Shown: positions 50,351 to 59,735, numbered from the stretch's first letter. The stretch is 64,000 bases of DNA from Kuafuiihalomonas sp039024635 (GCA_039024635.1 JBCCQA010000025.1:1-64000); one strand, 5' to 3'. Numbers and translations are program-made. The notes: generated by a model from the letters alone, not told the origin.

Positions 50351-52056
50351 TGTGGGCCTTGGATTTCGGCACGACCAACTCGGCCCTCGCCCGCTGGGAC
50401 AACGTGCGCCGGCGCCCCGTTCTGGTCGAGCTGCCCAACATCACCCTTCGCGCCGAGGACGAGCAGCCCGAGACGGACGAAGCCCATCTACGCTCGCCGC
50501 CCGTCGTTCCGAGCAGCGTCGAGGCCTACTCTCGGCTTGGGCTTTGGAGTCAGTTCGGTCGATGGCCCCCGGTTCAGCGCGTGGCCTTCCTGGGAAGGCA
50601 GGGCCTGATCGGTCTGGAGGCCGAGAACCGGCAGCGGGCCCAGGCTCGACCCGGTTTCGCCTCTGGTTTCAAAGCAGACCTCGCCACCGCCCCGCTCCGA
50701 ACGGTGGCCCGCGTGGGCTACAACGCGCTGAGCGCGCGAGAGGCAGCTCGCCTGTATCTACGGGAGCTCTTGGCAGCGGCCAAGGAGCACACGGCGGAGC
50801 GCATTCGTGAACTGGTCGTAACTTCACCGGTCGATGCCTACGAGTCCTACCGAGCCGAGCTCTCTTCGGCTCTCCACGGTCTGGGCGTGAGCCGAGTTCG
50901 CTTCATCGACGAGCCCGTCGCTGCCGCCCTGGGCTACGGCTTGGGCCTCGGCAAGAGTCGACGGGTCCTGGTCGTCGACTTCGGGGGCGGGACTCTGGAC
51001 GTCGCCTACGTCGGCCTGGACGCCAAGGACATGGAGCAAGGGCACTGCCAGGTCTTAGGCAAGGCGGGTCGAGCGATCGGGGGCAACGACGTCGATCGCT
51101 GGCTTGCGGCCGAACTGGCCGACCGGATGGACGTCCGCCACACCGAAGAGGACTTCGTCTCGCCCAAGGACGACTGGAGTCGGCGCCTGCTCTACGAGGC
51201 GAGGAGGCTGAAGGAGAAGCTATTCTTTGAGGAAGAGGCGACGGTGGTCACGGCCCCCAAGGACGCTATGCACCACTTCGAAGAACGGATGCGTGGTGGC
51301 TCCAGCGCGGTCAGCTTCGGGCGGGACGAACTCGTCGATCTGTTGGACGGCAAGGGTGTCTACTCAGCCCTCGACGCCTGCGTGGACGAGTGTCTGGGCT
51401 ATGTCGAAGGCGAGGCCCCCGAGGTCGACGAAGTGCTCATGGTCGGTGGCTCGACCCTCCTGCCCCAGGTCTACCAGCGCTTCGAAACCCGGTTCGGTCG
51501 AGACACGGTCCGGGCCTGGCAGCCTTTCGAGGCGGTGGTCCAAGGCGCCACCATCTATGCCGCCGACAAAGCGCAGCCATCGGACTTCATCATTCACGAC
51601 TACGCCTTCGTCACCCACGACCTGAAGACGCACAAGAAGCAATACGCCGTGGTCGTTCCTCGAGGGACTCGCTTCCCGACTCAGCGGGATTTCTGGAAGT
51701 CGACCCTGGTCCCGACCTGTTCGCTCGGTGAGCCGGAGACCATGTTCAAGCTGGTGGTATGTGAGCTCGGTCGTTCGGACGGAGAGGGCGACACGCGATT
51801 CGCGTGGGATCGCCGCGGCAACCTAAGGGTGATCGGCGATGATGGGCCTGATGACGAGGGCATCGTCATCGTGCCGCTCAACGAGACCAATCCCACTTTA
51901 GGCTTTCTTCGCCCGCCGCACCCGCCGGACGACAAGCGCCCGCGGCTGGAGGTCGCCTTCGGCGTCAACGCCGAGCGATGGCTTTGCGCGACGGTCCTCG
52001 ATCTGAAGACTCGACGCTACATGCTCCGCGAAGAGCCGGTCGTGCGGCTACTATGA
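50350..52056 (+). CDS. Hsp70-like (DnaK-type ATPase) protein without a canonical substrate-binding domain
   Basis: The 568-residue protein has the Hsp70/actin nucleotide-binding fold: phosphate 1 DFGTTNSALA (residues 5-14), connect 1 VRFIDEPVAAALGYG, phosphate 2 VVDFGGGTLDVAY, and the adenosine motif VLMVGGSTLLPQVYQ. The nucleotide-binding part ends near residue 400. The last 170 residues are beta-rich (TRFPTQRDFWKSTL) but much shorter than in DnaK and lack the usual lid and EEVD tail. It resembles the divergent YegD/HscC-like Hsp70 group. It is coupled at both ends: TGATG with YkgJ and ATGA with ChaC. No DnaJ or GrpE is nearby, so a chaperone role is unproven. Confidence 0.85.
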   Translation: MWALDFGTTNSALARWDNVRRRPVLVELPNITLRAEDEQPETDEAHLRSPPVVPSSVEAYSRLGLWSQFGRWPPVQRVAFLGRQGLIGLEAENRQRAQARPGFASGFKADLATAPLRTVARVGYNALSAREAARLYLRELLAAAKEHTAERIRELVVTSPVDAYESYRAELSSALHGLGVSRVRFIDEPVAAALGYGLGLGKSRRVLVVDFGGGTLDVAYVGLDAKDMEQGHCQVLGKAGRAIGGNDVDRWLAAELADRMDVRHTEEDFVSPKDDWSRRLLYEARRLKEKLFFEEEATVVTAPKDAMHHFEERMRGGSSAVSFGRDELVDLLDGKGVYSALDACVDECLGYVEGEAPEVDEVLMVGGSTLLPQVYQRFETRFGRDTVRAWQPFEAVVQGATIYAADKAQPSDFIIHDYAFVTHDLKTHKKQYAVVVPRGTRFPTQRDFWKSTLVPTCSLGEPETMFKLVVCELGRSDGEGDTRFAWDRRGNLRVIGDDGPDDEGIVIVPLNETNPTLGFLRPPHPPDDKRPRLEVAFGVNAERWLCATVLDLKTRRYMLREEPVVRLL

Positions 52057-52598
52057 GCCCCGTGGAAGAGCTCCAGCCCCTTTGGGTCTTCGGCTACGGA
52101 AGCCTCGTGTGGCGACCGAGCATTCCCTTCGACGAATCAAGGGCCGCCCGCATTCGCGGCTTCATGCGTCGCTTTCACCAAGGCTCGACCGATCATCGTG
52201 GGGTGCCCAAGTTCCCGGGACGGGTAGTCACCCTTCTCGAGGCGCCCGACGCGGAGGTGTGGGGCCGAGCCTATCGAATCCCGGACGCCCGACGGGACGA
52301 CGTCCTGGCCAGTTTGGATAACCGTGAGAAGGGGGGCTACAAGCGCTATGTCGTCCAGATCGAGCTCGACCCCCCGACGGAGCGGATCGTGCAGGGGCTC
52401 GTGTACGTGGCCACACCCCGAAATCCACACTACGTGGGCGACGAGACGATCGAAGAGATCGCGGAGGTGGTTCGTCAGGCTCATGGGCCCTCGGGGCCCA
52501 ATGACGAGTACGTGCTGCGTTTGGCCGAGGCGCTTCGGGCCATGGGGGCCGACGACGAGCATGTCTTCGCGGTCGAAAGAGCCGTACTCGACGGCTGA
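52053..52598 (+). CDS. chaC: ChaC-type gamma-glutamylcyclotransferase
   Basis: The 181-residue protein begins with the family signature FGYGSLVWRP (glycine-rich loop GYGSL, residues 14-18). It has the catalytic acid Glu 92 in NREKGGY, and the substrate segment HRGVPKFPGRVVTL, all as in bacterial ChaC. ChaC cleaves glutathione to 5-oxoproline and Cys-Gly. Start ATG 52053 overlaps the Hsp70-like stop by 4 bases. With the GCS2-CBS gene at 18 kb it gives two gamma-glutamyl-related enzymes in this window, though not linked. The gene ends 5 bases before the convergent FMN oxidase. Confidence 0.9.
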   Translation: MSPVEELQPLWVFGYGSLVWRPSIPFDESRAARIRGFMRRFHQGSTDHRGVPKFPGRVVTLLEAPDAEVWGRAYRIPDARRDDVLASLDNREKGGYKRYVVQIELDPPTERIVQGLVYVATPRNPHYVGDETIEEIAEVVRQAHGPSGPNDEYVLRLAEALRAMGADDEHVFAVERAVLDG

Positions 52599-52603
52599 GC
52601 CTC

Positions 52604-53884
52604 TCAGCCGTCGTCCAAGGCCCGCAGGCACTCGCGACTCAGCTCGCTTGCGCTGGTCTGACCCGAAAGGCCCAAGGTGAGGTCGAAGTCGGCCAAGAGG
52701 TTCTCCAACACCGTGCGAACACCGGCTTCACCGTCCAAAGCCAGTCCGTAGACCCAGGGGCGGCCCAAGCCGACGGCGCGGGCGCCGAGGGCCAGGGCCT
52801 TGAAGACGTCGGCACCGGTTCGCAGCCCGCTGTCGACGATGACCGGGATCCGGCCCGCCACTGCGTCCACCACGCTGGGCAGGACGTCGAGCGTACCAAC
52901 GGACCCATCGACCTGCCGACCGCCGTGGTTGCTCACAATGAGCCCGTCGACGCCGTGGTTGAGGGCGGTGCGCGCGTCGTCTGCATGGAGGATGCCCTTG
53001 AGCAGGATCGGTAGCTGGGTTCGGGCTCTGAGAAAGGAGAGATCGCTCCAACTCAGGTTGGGTCGGCTGTAGATGTCGATGAAGGTGCGGACGGCGGCCA
53101 AGGCTTCCCCCGAGCGCAGACCTGCGAACCCGCTCGGGTAGCTCTTGGCGAGCTCCAGCACGTTCTTGATCGCGCTCAGGCTGATGCCGCCGCCGTCCTC
53201 GACCGCATCCGCGGGCTGGGTTCGGACGCGTTCCATGAAAACCGGGTCGGAGGTGTACTGGGCGATGCCTTTGCCCCGCAGGAAGGGGAGGTAGGCGAGG
53301 TCGATGTCCTTCGTTCGCCAGCCCAGCATCGTGGTGTCCAAGGTGACGACCAGGGCTTCGCATCCCGAGGCCTCAGCTCGCTTTACGAAGCTCTCGACCA
53401 GTTCGTTGGACTTACTCCAGTACAGCTGAAACCACCGCGGACCGTCGCCCATGGTCGCGGCCACCTTCTCCATGGGGACGGAAGCTTGACTGGAGAGGAT
53501 GAAAGGGATGCCGAGCGCCGACGCCGCCCGGCCCACTGCGAGGTCGGCTTCGGGGTGCGCCATTTCCAGGACCCCGATGGGGGAGAGGAGAAAGGGGGAG
53601 GGGAGGGTGCGTCCGAAGAGATCGACCCTCAGGTCTCGCTCGGCCACGTCCCGCAGCATGCGCGGCAGGATGCCCCAAGCATCGAAGGCCTGCCGGTTGC
53701 GGTGGACCGTTCGTTGAGCGCCCGCACCGCCCGCCACATAGGCGAAGGCTTCGGGACTCATCTGCTTCGATGCCGCGACCTCCAGCTCCTCGGGATCGGA
53801 AGGTACGGGCGAGCGCCGACCTCGCATTCCGCCGAGGTAGACTTCGCGCTGACGCCGGCGGCCGATGTCGCCGTGGTCGACCAC
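52604..53884 (-). CDS. FMN-dependent alpha-hydroxyacid dehydrogenase/oxidase (lactate monooxygenase-like)
   Basis: GTG 53884 is the best start: it gives 426 residues, begins VDHGDIGRRRQREVYLGGM as in lactate 2-monooxygenase-like proteins, and follows the thiolase stop by 2 bases. Conserved parts are EAFAYVAGGAG, SPIGVLEMAHPEAD, LSSQASVPMEKVA, FQLYWSKSNELV, LVVTLDTTMLGWR, PILLKGI and the catalytic His-Gly-Gly-Arg in IVSNHGGRQVDG, then VDSGLRTGADVFKALALGA. Such enzymes oxidise L-2-hydroxyacids using FMN. The beta-oxidation operon context is unusual; a 2-hydroxy fatty acid or 2-hydroxyacyl intermediate could be its substrate, but this is inference. Confidence 0.88.
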   Translation of the reverse strand: MVDHGDIGRRRQREVYLGGMRGRRSPVPSDPEELEVAASKQMSPEAFAYVAGGAGAQRTVHRNRQAFDAWGILPRMLRDVAERDLRVDLFGRTLPSPFLLSPIGVLEMAHPEADLAVGRAASALGIPFILSSQASVPMEKVAATMGDGPRWFQLYWSKSNELVESFVKRAEASGCEALVVTLDTTMLGWRTKDIDLAYLPFLRGKGIAQYTSDPVFMERVRTQPADAVEDGGGISLSAIKNVLELAKSYPSGFAGLRSGEALAAVRTFIDIYSRPNLSWSDLSFLRARTQLPILLKGILHADDARTALNHGVDGLIVSNHGGRQVDGSVGTLDVLPSVVDAVAGRIPVIVDSGLRTGADVFKALALGARAVGLGRPWVYGLALDGEAGVRTVLENLLADFDLTLGLSGQTSASELSRECLRALDDG

Positions 53885-53886
53885 CG

Positions 53887-55062
53887 CTAGGCTGGGATCT
53901 CGAAGAGGCCCGCCGCGCCCATGCCTCCCCCGACGCACATCGAGACCACTCCGAAGCGCTGGCCCCGGCGGCGGAGCTCATGAAGCAAGGTCGCGGAGAG
54001 CTTGGCGCCGGTGCAGCCCAAGGGGTGGCCGAGGGCTATGGCGCCCCCGTTGACGTTAATCTTGTCGTCGGGGATGCCGAGCTCCTGCTTGCAGTACCGG
54101 GCTTGGGACGCGAAGGCCTCATTGATCTCGAACAGGTCGATATCATCGATCTTCATGCCGACCAGGTCGAGCAGTCCCCTGATGGCGGGGACGGGGCCGA
54201 TACCCATAATCTCGGGGGGGACGCCCTTGACCACGAAGGCTCTGAAGAGAGCGAAGGGCGCGATGCCCATCTCTTGGGCCTTGTTCTTGGACATGAGCAC
54301 AGCCGCCGCCGCGCCGTCGTTCATGGGGGAGGCGTTGCCCGCGGTGACGGTGCCCTTCTGAGAGAAGACGGGTCGAAGCTTGGCCAAGTCCGCGACCGTG
54401 GTGCCGGGACGCGGTGACTCGTCTTGGGTGAATTCGACGGTTTCAAAATTTCCATCCCGCTGAACCCGGGCCTGGACGGGCACGATCTCTTCCTTGAACT
54501 TGCCCTTTTCGATGGCCTCCACCGCTTTGCGCTGGGACTCGGCGGCAAACTCGTCCTGCATCTCGCGAGAGATGCCGAACTGCTTGGCCACGCGCTCGGC
54601 CGTGTGTCCCATGCCGATGTAGGCCTCGGGTCGTTCGTCGACTAGGGAGGGGTTCAGGCTGGTCTTATTGCCGCCCATGGGAACGGCCGACATGGACTCC
54701 ACGCCCCCCGCGACCATCGCGTCCATGAGGCCGGTCTGTATCGCCATCGCGCCGTGGGCGATGGCCTGCAAACCACTGGAGCAGTAGCGGTTGATCGTCT
54801 CGGCCGGCACTTCGTCGGGTACGCCGGCCAGAAAGCCGACGTTTCGAGCCACATTGAGTCCCTGCTCGCCCTCGGGGAAGGCGCAGCCCAGGACCAAGTC
54901 CTGCAAGTCCTCGCCCTTCAGGCCCGGGACCCGCGCGATGGCTTCTTTGACCGCTGCTGCCCCGAGATCGTCGGGGCGGGTGTCTTTGAGGGTGCCTTTG
55001 TTGGCTCGACCGACCGCAGTGCGGACCGAGCTGGCGACGACGACATCCATTGGAAAGTTCAT
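53887..55062 (-). CDS. fadA: Acetyl-CoA acyltransferase (thiolase) of beta-oxidation
   Basis: The 391-residue protein starts at ATG 55062 after a good ribosome binding site (GGAG about 9 bases upstream). Thiolase active-site residues are all present: Cys 94 in NRYCSSGLQ, His 346 in IALGHPLGC, Cys 376 in SMCVGGGMG. GAMAIQTGLMDAMVAGGVESM and EINEAFASQ are also diagnostic. It cleaves 3-ketoacyl-CoA to acetyl-CoA and a shortened acyl-CoA. It follows the FadN-type gene by 38 bases and precedes the FMN oxidase by 2 bases, so the three genes form one operon reading left. Confidence 0.95.
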   Translation of the reverse strand: MNFPMDVVVASSVRTAVGRANKGTLKDTRPDDLGAAAVKEAIARVPGLKGEDLQDLVLGCAFPEGEQGLNVARNVGFLAGVPDEVPAETINRYCSSGLQAIAHGAMAIQTGLMDAMVAGGVESMSAVPMGGNKTSLNPSLVDERPEAYIGMGHTAERVAKQFGISREMQDEFAAESQRKAVEAIEKGKFKEEIVPVQARVQRDGNFETVEFTQDESPRPGTTVADLAKLRPVFSQKGTVTAGNASPMNDGAAAAVLMSKNKAQEMGIAPFALFRAFVVKGVPPEIMGIGPVPAIRGLLDLVGMKIDDIDLFEINEAFASQARYCKQELGIPDDKINVNGGAIALGHPLGCTGAKLSATLLHELRRRGQRFGVVSMCVGGGMGAAGLFEIPA

Positions 55063-55100
55063 GCTAGTTGATCTCCTAATCTCCAGAGCCTGGGCTCGAT

Positions 55101-57464
55101 TCAGTTCCTGAGGGGCTTGTTGCTCATCAGGAGTGACTGGATTCGGGCTTGGGTCTTCTCTTCTCCACACAAAGAAAGGAAGGCCTCGCGCTCCAGGTCC
55201 AGGTAGTGCTGCTCCGTGAGCTCCGTCCCCGGAAGCACGTCGCCGCCACACAGGATGTGGGCGACCTTCTTGGCGATGAGGGCGTCGTGCGCCGAGGCGT
55301 AGCCGCCTTCGACCATGCTCCATACCTGCATGCCGATGGTCCAGGCCGCATCGGTGCCTGCCGCTCGGAACACCGGCGGTCGCGGAGGCCGATATCCGGC
55401 TCGGGCCAGTCCGAGCGCCCTCTGCTTGGCGTGATGCAGGAGCAGGTCCCGGTTTAGACTCACGCCATCGGTGGGGTAGAGAAAGCGAAGCCGCTTTCCC
55501 TCTTCGGCGCCGGTCGCCACCTTGGCGGTGGCGATGTTGAGCGAAGCGGCGCCGACCATGGGCAGAAGGTCCACGTCTTTGACGTCGGCCACGGGGCTCG
55601 TCCAGCGGTCGACCATCCGCAAGCAGCCCCCTCCGCCCGGGACCAGTCCAGCCCCGACTTCGACCAGCCCGATGTAGGTCTCGGCGTGGGCCTCGGCCGC
55701 GTCGCAGGCCATCACGATCTCGGCGCAGCCACCAAAGGTGTACTGAAAGGGAGCCGCGACCACCGGCACCTTCGCGTACTTGAGGCCTTGGAGTGCGTTC
55801 TGGAGGGCGCTGATGGCGGTCTCGACCTGACCCCATTCGTTCTGCTGGGCGGCCATGAAGATCAGCATTAGGTTGGCGCCAGCACCAAAGTGGTCGCCGT
55901 CGTTCCCGACCACCAAGGCTTCGAAGTTGTTTTCGGCCTCCACCACTGCGTCGCTCATCATCTGGATGACGTCGGCGTCGATGGTGTTCATCTTGGTGTG
56001 AACCTCTAGGCATAGGGCGCCGTCGCCCAGGTCGACCAGAGAGGCGCCTAGATTGCTCTTCACGATGCGCTTGGAATTCTCCTTGAGGGCGGCGAGGCGG
56101 AGGTGCCGCGGGTCCTGGGGAACGGGAGCCGCCTGTTTGGCGCCGACGTCGTAGAAAGTTTGGGTCGATAGCGGCCCTTCGTAGAAGGAGCTACGGCCCG
56201 ACTCGAGCATGTCGATGACGTTGGAAGGCACCTCGAAGCCTTCCTTCTTCATGCGGGCCACGCTGTCGCCGACCCCGATGGCGTCCCACATTTCGAAGGG
56301 GCCGAGGTCCCAGTTGAAGCCCCAGCGCATGGCGTTGTCGACCTGGACGATGTCGTCCGAGATCTCCCCCAGCCGGCGGGCGGTGTAGCAAAGCATGTGG
56401 GCCGTGGCCTTCCAGGCAAACTCGGCGGCCTTGTCGTCGGCGCCGAGCAGCGCTTTCACCCGTTCACCCACGTCTTCGATATTCCGGACCGTGCCCAGGG
56501 AGTCGAAACGGACCTTGGTTTGGGGACGATACTCGCCCTTCTCGTAGTCCAAGACCTGAACGTCGCTACCGACCTTCTTGTAGAAGCCGGCCCCTGCTTT
56601 ACGCCCGGTCGCTCCGGCCGCGACCAGCTTCTCGATGAAGGCTGGGGTCTGGAAGACGTCTCGCTCCTCGTCTTCGGGAAGGTTGTCGTAACAGTTCTTC
56701 GCGACGTGGAGGAAGGTGTCGATCCCGACGAGGTCCGCCGTTTTGAAGGCGGCCGACTTGGGTCGACCCATGGGCGGGCCGGCGATCTTGTCGACTTCTT
56801 CAATCGACAGGCCCATCTGCTGCATCAGGTCGATGGACTTCATGATCGAGTAGATGCCGATGCGGTTGGCGATGAAGTTGACGGTGTCTTTGCCGAAGAC
56901 CACGCCCTTGCCCAGGGTCTCGCCAAGCTGTCGGGCCCGCGCGACGACGGCCTCCGAGGTATGGGCGCCGGGGATGATCTCGAGGAGGCGCATGTAGCGG
57001 ACGGGGTTGAAGAAGTGGAGGACGATGAACCGCTCCTTGAGGTCCTTGGGCAGGCCCTCGGTCATTCCTTCGATTTTCATGCCGCTGGTGTTCGAAGCCA
57101 GGATGGCGTTCTTGCCCAAGTGCTCCTTCACCCGTCCGAAGAGCTGACGCTTGATGTCCATGTTCTCGACCACGACTTCGATGACGAGGTCGCAATCCGC
57201 GATGCGGGCCAGGTCGTCGTCGAAGTTGCCGGTCTGGATGAGTCGAGCGGCGGAAGGATCGAAGAAGGTGGCCGGCTTTGACTTGAGGGCCTTGGCCAAG
57301 GACTCGTTGGCAAGCCGGTTCCGCGACTTGGGGTCGGGGCCGGCGTCTTTGGGCACGATGTCCAGGAGAAGGGTCTTGATGCCCGCTCCGGCGAGATGGG
57401 CCGCGATCCCGGTTCCCATGAGTCCTGCGCCGAGAACAGCGGCTTTTTCGATGCGATCCGTCAT
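55101..57464 (-). CDS. fadN: 3-hydroxyacyl-CoA dehydrogenase/enoyl-CoA hydratase fusion (FadN-type)
   Basis: The 787-residue protein has an N-terminal 3-hydroxyacyl-CoA dehydrogenase: NAD-binding AAVLGAGLMGTGIAAHLAGAG (GAGLMG at 12-17), then VVVENMDIKRQLF and LHFFNPVRYMRLLEIIPG. Its C-terminal HAD domain (about 195-400) includes GPPMGRPKSAAF and GFNWDLGPFEMWDA. An enoyl-CoA hydratase/isomerase domain follows at about 480-700 (NNFEALVVGNDGDHFGAGAN; PFQYTFGGCAEIVMACD). This HAD-then-ECH order is that of B. subtilis FadN; E. coli FadB has the reverse order. It performs the middle steps of beta-oxidation. The gene leads a three-gene operon with thiolase and an FMN oxidase, and diverges from the K+ channel gene. 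Confidence 0.93.
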   Translation of the reverse strand: MTDRIEKAAVLGAGLMGTGIAAHLAGAGIKTLLLDIVPKDAGPDPKSRNRLANESLAKALKSKPATFFDPSAARLIQTGNFDDDLARIADCDLVIEVVVENMDIKRQLFGRVKEHLGKNAILASNTSGMKIEGMTEGLPKDLKERFIVLHFFNPVRYMRLLEIIPGAHTSEAVVARARQLGETLGKGVVFGKDTVNFIANRIGIYSIMKSIDLMQQMGLSIEEVDKIAGPPMGRPKSAAFKTADLVGIDTFLHVAKNCYDNLPEDEERDVFQTPAFIEKLVAAGATGRKAGAGFYKKVGSDVQVLDYEKGEYRPQTKVRFDSLGTVRNIEDVGERVKALLGADDKAAEFAWKATAHMLCYTARRLGEISDDIVQVDNAMRWGFNWDLGPFEMWDAIGVGDSVARMKKEGFEVPSNVIDMLESGRSSFYEGPLSTQTFYDVGAKQAAPVPQDPRHLRLAALKENSKRIVKSNLGASLVDLGDGALCLEVHTKMNTIDADVIQMMSDAVVEAENNFEALVVGNDGDHFGAGANLMLIFMAAQQNEWGQVETAISALQNALQGLKYAKVPVVAAPFQYTFGGCAEIVMACDAAEAHAETYIGLVEVGAGLVPGGGGCLRMVDRWTSPVADVKDVDLLPMVGAASLNIATAKVATGAEEGKRLRFLYPTDGVSLNRDLLLHHAKQRALGLARAGYRPPRPPVFRAAGTDAAWTIGMQVWSMVEGGYASAHDALIAKKVAHILCGGDVLPGTELTEQHYLDLEREAFLSLCGEEKTQARIQSLLMSNKPLRN

Positions 57465-57569
57465 GATTGATTCTCCAGTCAGTTTCGAACCCTACGCATC
57501 TGGGGGGCCGCGGGGCAATCGACGCGGTGTGGCAGATGTTGCGGGGCCTTGGTATCCATCCCTGCGGGA

Positions 57570-59048
57570 ATGCACCTGATCCAAGCGGCCTACCACCGAC
57601 CCTCGACCGCCGCGTACCAACGGACGGAATGGGCGGGTTGGGTCCTAACCGTCATTTCGGTGGTTCTGGTGCTCGTAGAGCTCCTCTTCTCCTGGGGCCC
57701 CCAAGCCCACGCTGCCTTCTTGGTGGCCGACAGGGTCCTGGTGGCGCTCTTCGCCCTGGATCTGGTCCTTCGGGTGCTGAGCTACGCCCCACCGGAACTG
57801 GTCGTCTTCGAGGCCAATCCCGCCAGGCTCCTGTCGACCCACGTGATGAGTCGGCTGCGCTTTCTCTTTCTGCCCTTTCAGCTCATCGACCTCATCACCA
57901 TCCTGTCCTTCGTCCCCGCCCTTAGAGCCCTTCGGGCCCTCCGGCTGCTCCGGCTGGCCCGAGGCATCAAGATGTTCAAGTACGCGGATCCCATCCGAGG
58001 GCTGTTTCGAGCCTTGGAGGAAAGTTGGCTCCTTTACGGGACCATCTTCAGCTTCCTCCTCTCGGCAGTGGTGGTGGGGGGGACGAGCCTCTTTCTGCTC
58101 GAACAGGGTTCCAATCCATCGATTGCGAGGTTGGCCGACGGCTTGTGGTGGGCCCTGGTCACCATCACCACGGTGGGCTTCGGGGACATCACGCCGGTCA
58201 CGACCGGAGGCCGAATCGTCGGCGTAGCCGTCATGGTGGCCGGCATGTTCACCTTGGCGCTGGCGGCGGGCGTCGTCAGCGTCACCCTGCTCGGCGTGGT
58301 GACTCGCCTGAGAGAGGAGCAGTTCAGAATGTCCACCCACACCGCCCACGTCGTGGTTCTCGGCTACGACAGCGGCTCGAGCATGCTCCTGAACGCCCTC
58401 CTGGAAGAGGTCTCAACCGAGGAGCAAGAGGTCGTCCTCATGGGACGGGGCGAGCGACCGAGGGATCTGCCTTCGGACTTCACCTGGGTGAATGGCGATG
58501 CGACCAAGGAACAGGAGCTGGGCAAGGTGCGTCTGGCCTCGGCCGACACCGTGCTGGTGGTGGCGCCCCGTCGCGTCGAGCCCCAGGCCGCCGATGCCCG
58601 GAGCATCCTGACCCTGTTCACGCTTCGTTCCTACCTTCAAAAACAGCCCCAGGTTTCTCGCCGAAAACGGGAGGTCTACGTCGTTGCGGAGATCTTGGAC
58701 GCCGAGAACGTGGGCCACGCGGCCCGGGCGGGCGCTAACGAAGTCATCGAAACGACTCGACTGGGCTTCGCCATGATGGCCCACGCGGTTCGGGCCAAAG
58801 GGACGGCCGACATCATGACCAAGGTGGCTGCGGCGGGGGCGCTCAGCATGTACATCGGCTGCCAGGAGGTTCAGGCCTCGACCTACCGAGAGGCGAGCGA
58901 CCGACTGCGGGAGCGCTACGACGTCACGGTGATCGGCATCCGAGAGCGGGAGGCGGTCAGGCTCGGTCCCCCGCCCGATCACCCGGTGGGGCCGAACACG
59001 GAGTGGATATACCTCGCCCCCACGCCCTGCCTGCCCGAGTCGGCATGA
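57570..59048 (+). CDS. Voltage-gated-type K+ channel with RCK (TrkA-N) domain
   Basis: From ATG 57570 the protein has 492 residues. It shows a six-helix channel layout: helices from about 22-40, 50-72, 95-118, an Arg-rich S4-like helix RALRALRLLRLARGIKMFK (119-137), then S5 (about 154-178), the selectivity filter TITTVGFGD (198-206) and S6 (about 212-238). The cytoplasmic part starts with an RCK-type domain, HVVVLGYDSGSSML, VNGDATKEQEL and AGANEVIETTRLG. It should be a K+ channel gated by ligand and perhaps voltage. A TTG at 57549 is an earlier possible start. It diverges from fadN by 105 bases with no functional link evident. Confidence 0.87.
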   Translation: MHLIQAAYHRPSTAAYQRTEWAGWVLTVISVVLVLVELLFSWGPQAHAAFLVADRVLVALFALDLVLRVLSYAPPELVVFEANPARLLSTHVMSRLRFLFLPFQLIDLITILSFVPALRALRALRLLRLARGIKMFKYADPIRGLFRALEESWLLYGTIFSFLLSAVVVGGTSLFLLEQGSNPSIARLADGLWWALVTITTVGFGDITPVTTGGRIVGVAVMVAGMFTLALAAGVVSVTLLGVVTRLREEQFRMSTHTAHVVVLGYDSGSSMLLNALLEEVSTEEQEVVLMGRGERPRDLPSDFTWVNGDATKEQELGKVRLASADTVLVVAPRRVEPQAADARSILTLFTLRSYLQKQPQVSRRKREVYVVAEILDAENVGHAARAGANEVIETTRLGFAMMAHAVRAKGTADIMTKVAAAGALSMYIGCQEVQASTYREASDRLRERYDVTVIGIREREAVRLGPPPDHPVGPNTEWIYLAPTPCLPESA

Positions 59049-59090
59049 AAAGGCTGTCCTGGCCGCGGCTCATTGGCTAGCTCCCCCGCC

Positions 59091-59735
59091 ATGACCCAGT
59101 GGCACGAGCGTTGGCGGGACGACCGGATCGGTTTTCACCGAAGCGCCCCGAACCCCAACCTGACACACCATGCCCTGGGGATACGGGGCTGGCCGGGCTC
59201 GGTGTTCCTGCCCCTATGCGGCAAGACCCTCGACATGATCTGGCTATCCGAACGCGGGGCCCGGGTCGTCGGCAACGAACTCGTCCCCAAGGCCGTCCGG
59301 GCCTTCTTCGAAGAGAACGGGCTCGAGCCCGAACAGACACCGGTCGATGGCCTGGTTTCCTTGAAGACGAAGGACATCGAGATCCTGCAGGGCGACTTCT
59401 TCGATCTGCGCAAGGAGCATCTAGGTTCCCTGGACTGGGCCTTCGACCGTGGCTCTCTCATCGCACTCCCGCCCGACCTTCGTCCCAAGTACTGTCGCCA
59501 CCTGATCGAGCTCCTGGGCCCAGGCAAGGAGATCCTCCTCGTTCACGTCGAGTACGACCAGGAAAAGATGAAGGGCCCGCCTTTCAGCGTATCGATCGAA
59601 GAGCTCCGAAAGCACTTTGATGGCCACGACTTGACCCTGCTCGACGAGCAGCCCGCTCTCCAGCCCGACAGCCCCTTCCGGGCCCACGGACTGACCTGGC
59701 TCACCGAGCGGGTGTGGCGTATCGTGCTCAGCTAG
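59091..59735 (+). CDS. tpm: Thiopurine S-methyltransferase family protein
   Basis: The 214-residue protein from ATG 59091 opens MTQWHERWRDDRIGFHRS, then NPNLTHHAL, VFLPLCGKTLDMIWLSE and VVGNELVPKAVRAFFEENG. This is the conserved SAM-binding region of bacterial TPMT enzymes, with FDRGSLIALPPDLRPKYC and LLVHVEYDQEKMKGPPFSV further on. Bacterial members methylate thiopurines or selenium and tellurium oxyanions for volatilisation. The gene lies 42 bases after the K+ channel, perhaps in the same transcript, and its end overlaps the convergent methyltransferase by 8 bases. Family assignment is firm; the natural substrate is not. Confidence 0.93.
   Translation: MTQWHERWRDDRIGFHRSAPNPNLTHHALGIRGWPGSVFLPLCGKTLDMIWLSERGARVVGNELVPKAVRAFFEENGLEPEQTPVDGLVSLKTKDIEILQGDFFDLRKEHLGSLDWAFDRGSLIALPPDLRPKYCRHLIELLGPGKEILLVHVEYDQEKMKGPPFSVSIEELRKHFDGHDLTLLDEQPALQPDSPFRAHGLTWLTERVWRIVLS

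Noticed and set aside
53887..56013. Long frame that would extend thiolase upstream by more than 300 residues
   Set aside because: The extension is antisense-like or out-of-frame text of the FadN gene; ATG 55062 has a ribosome binding site and gives a standard thiolase.
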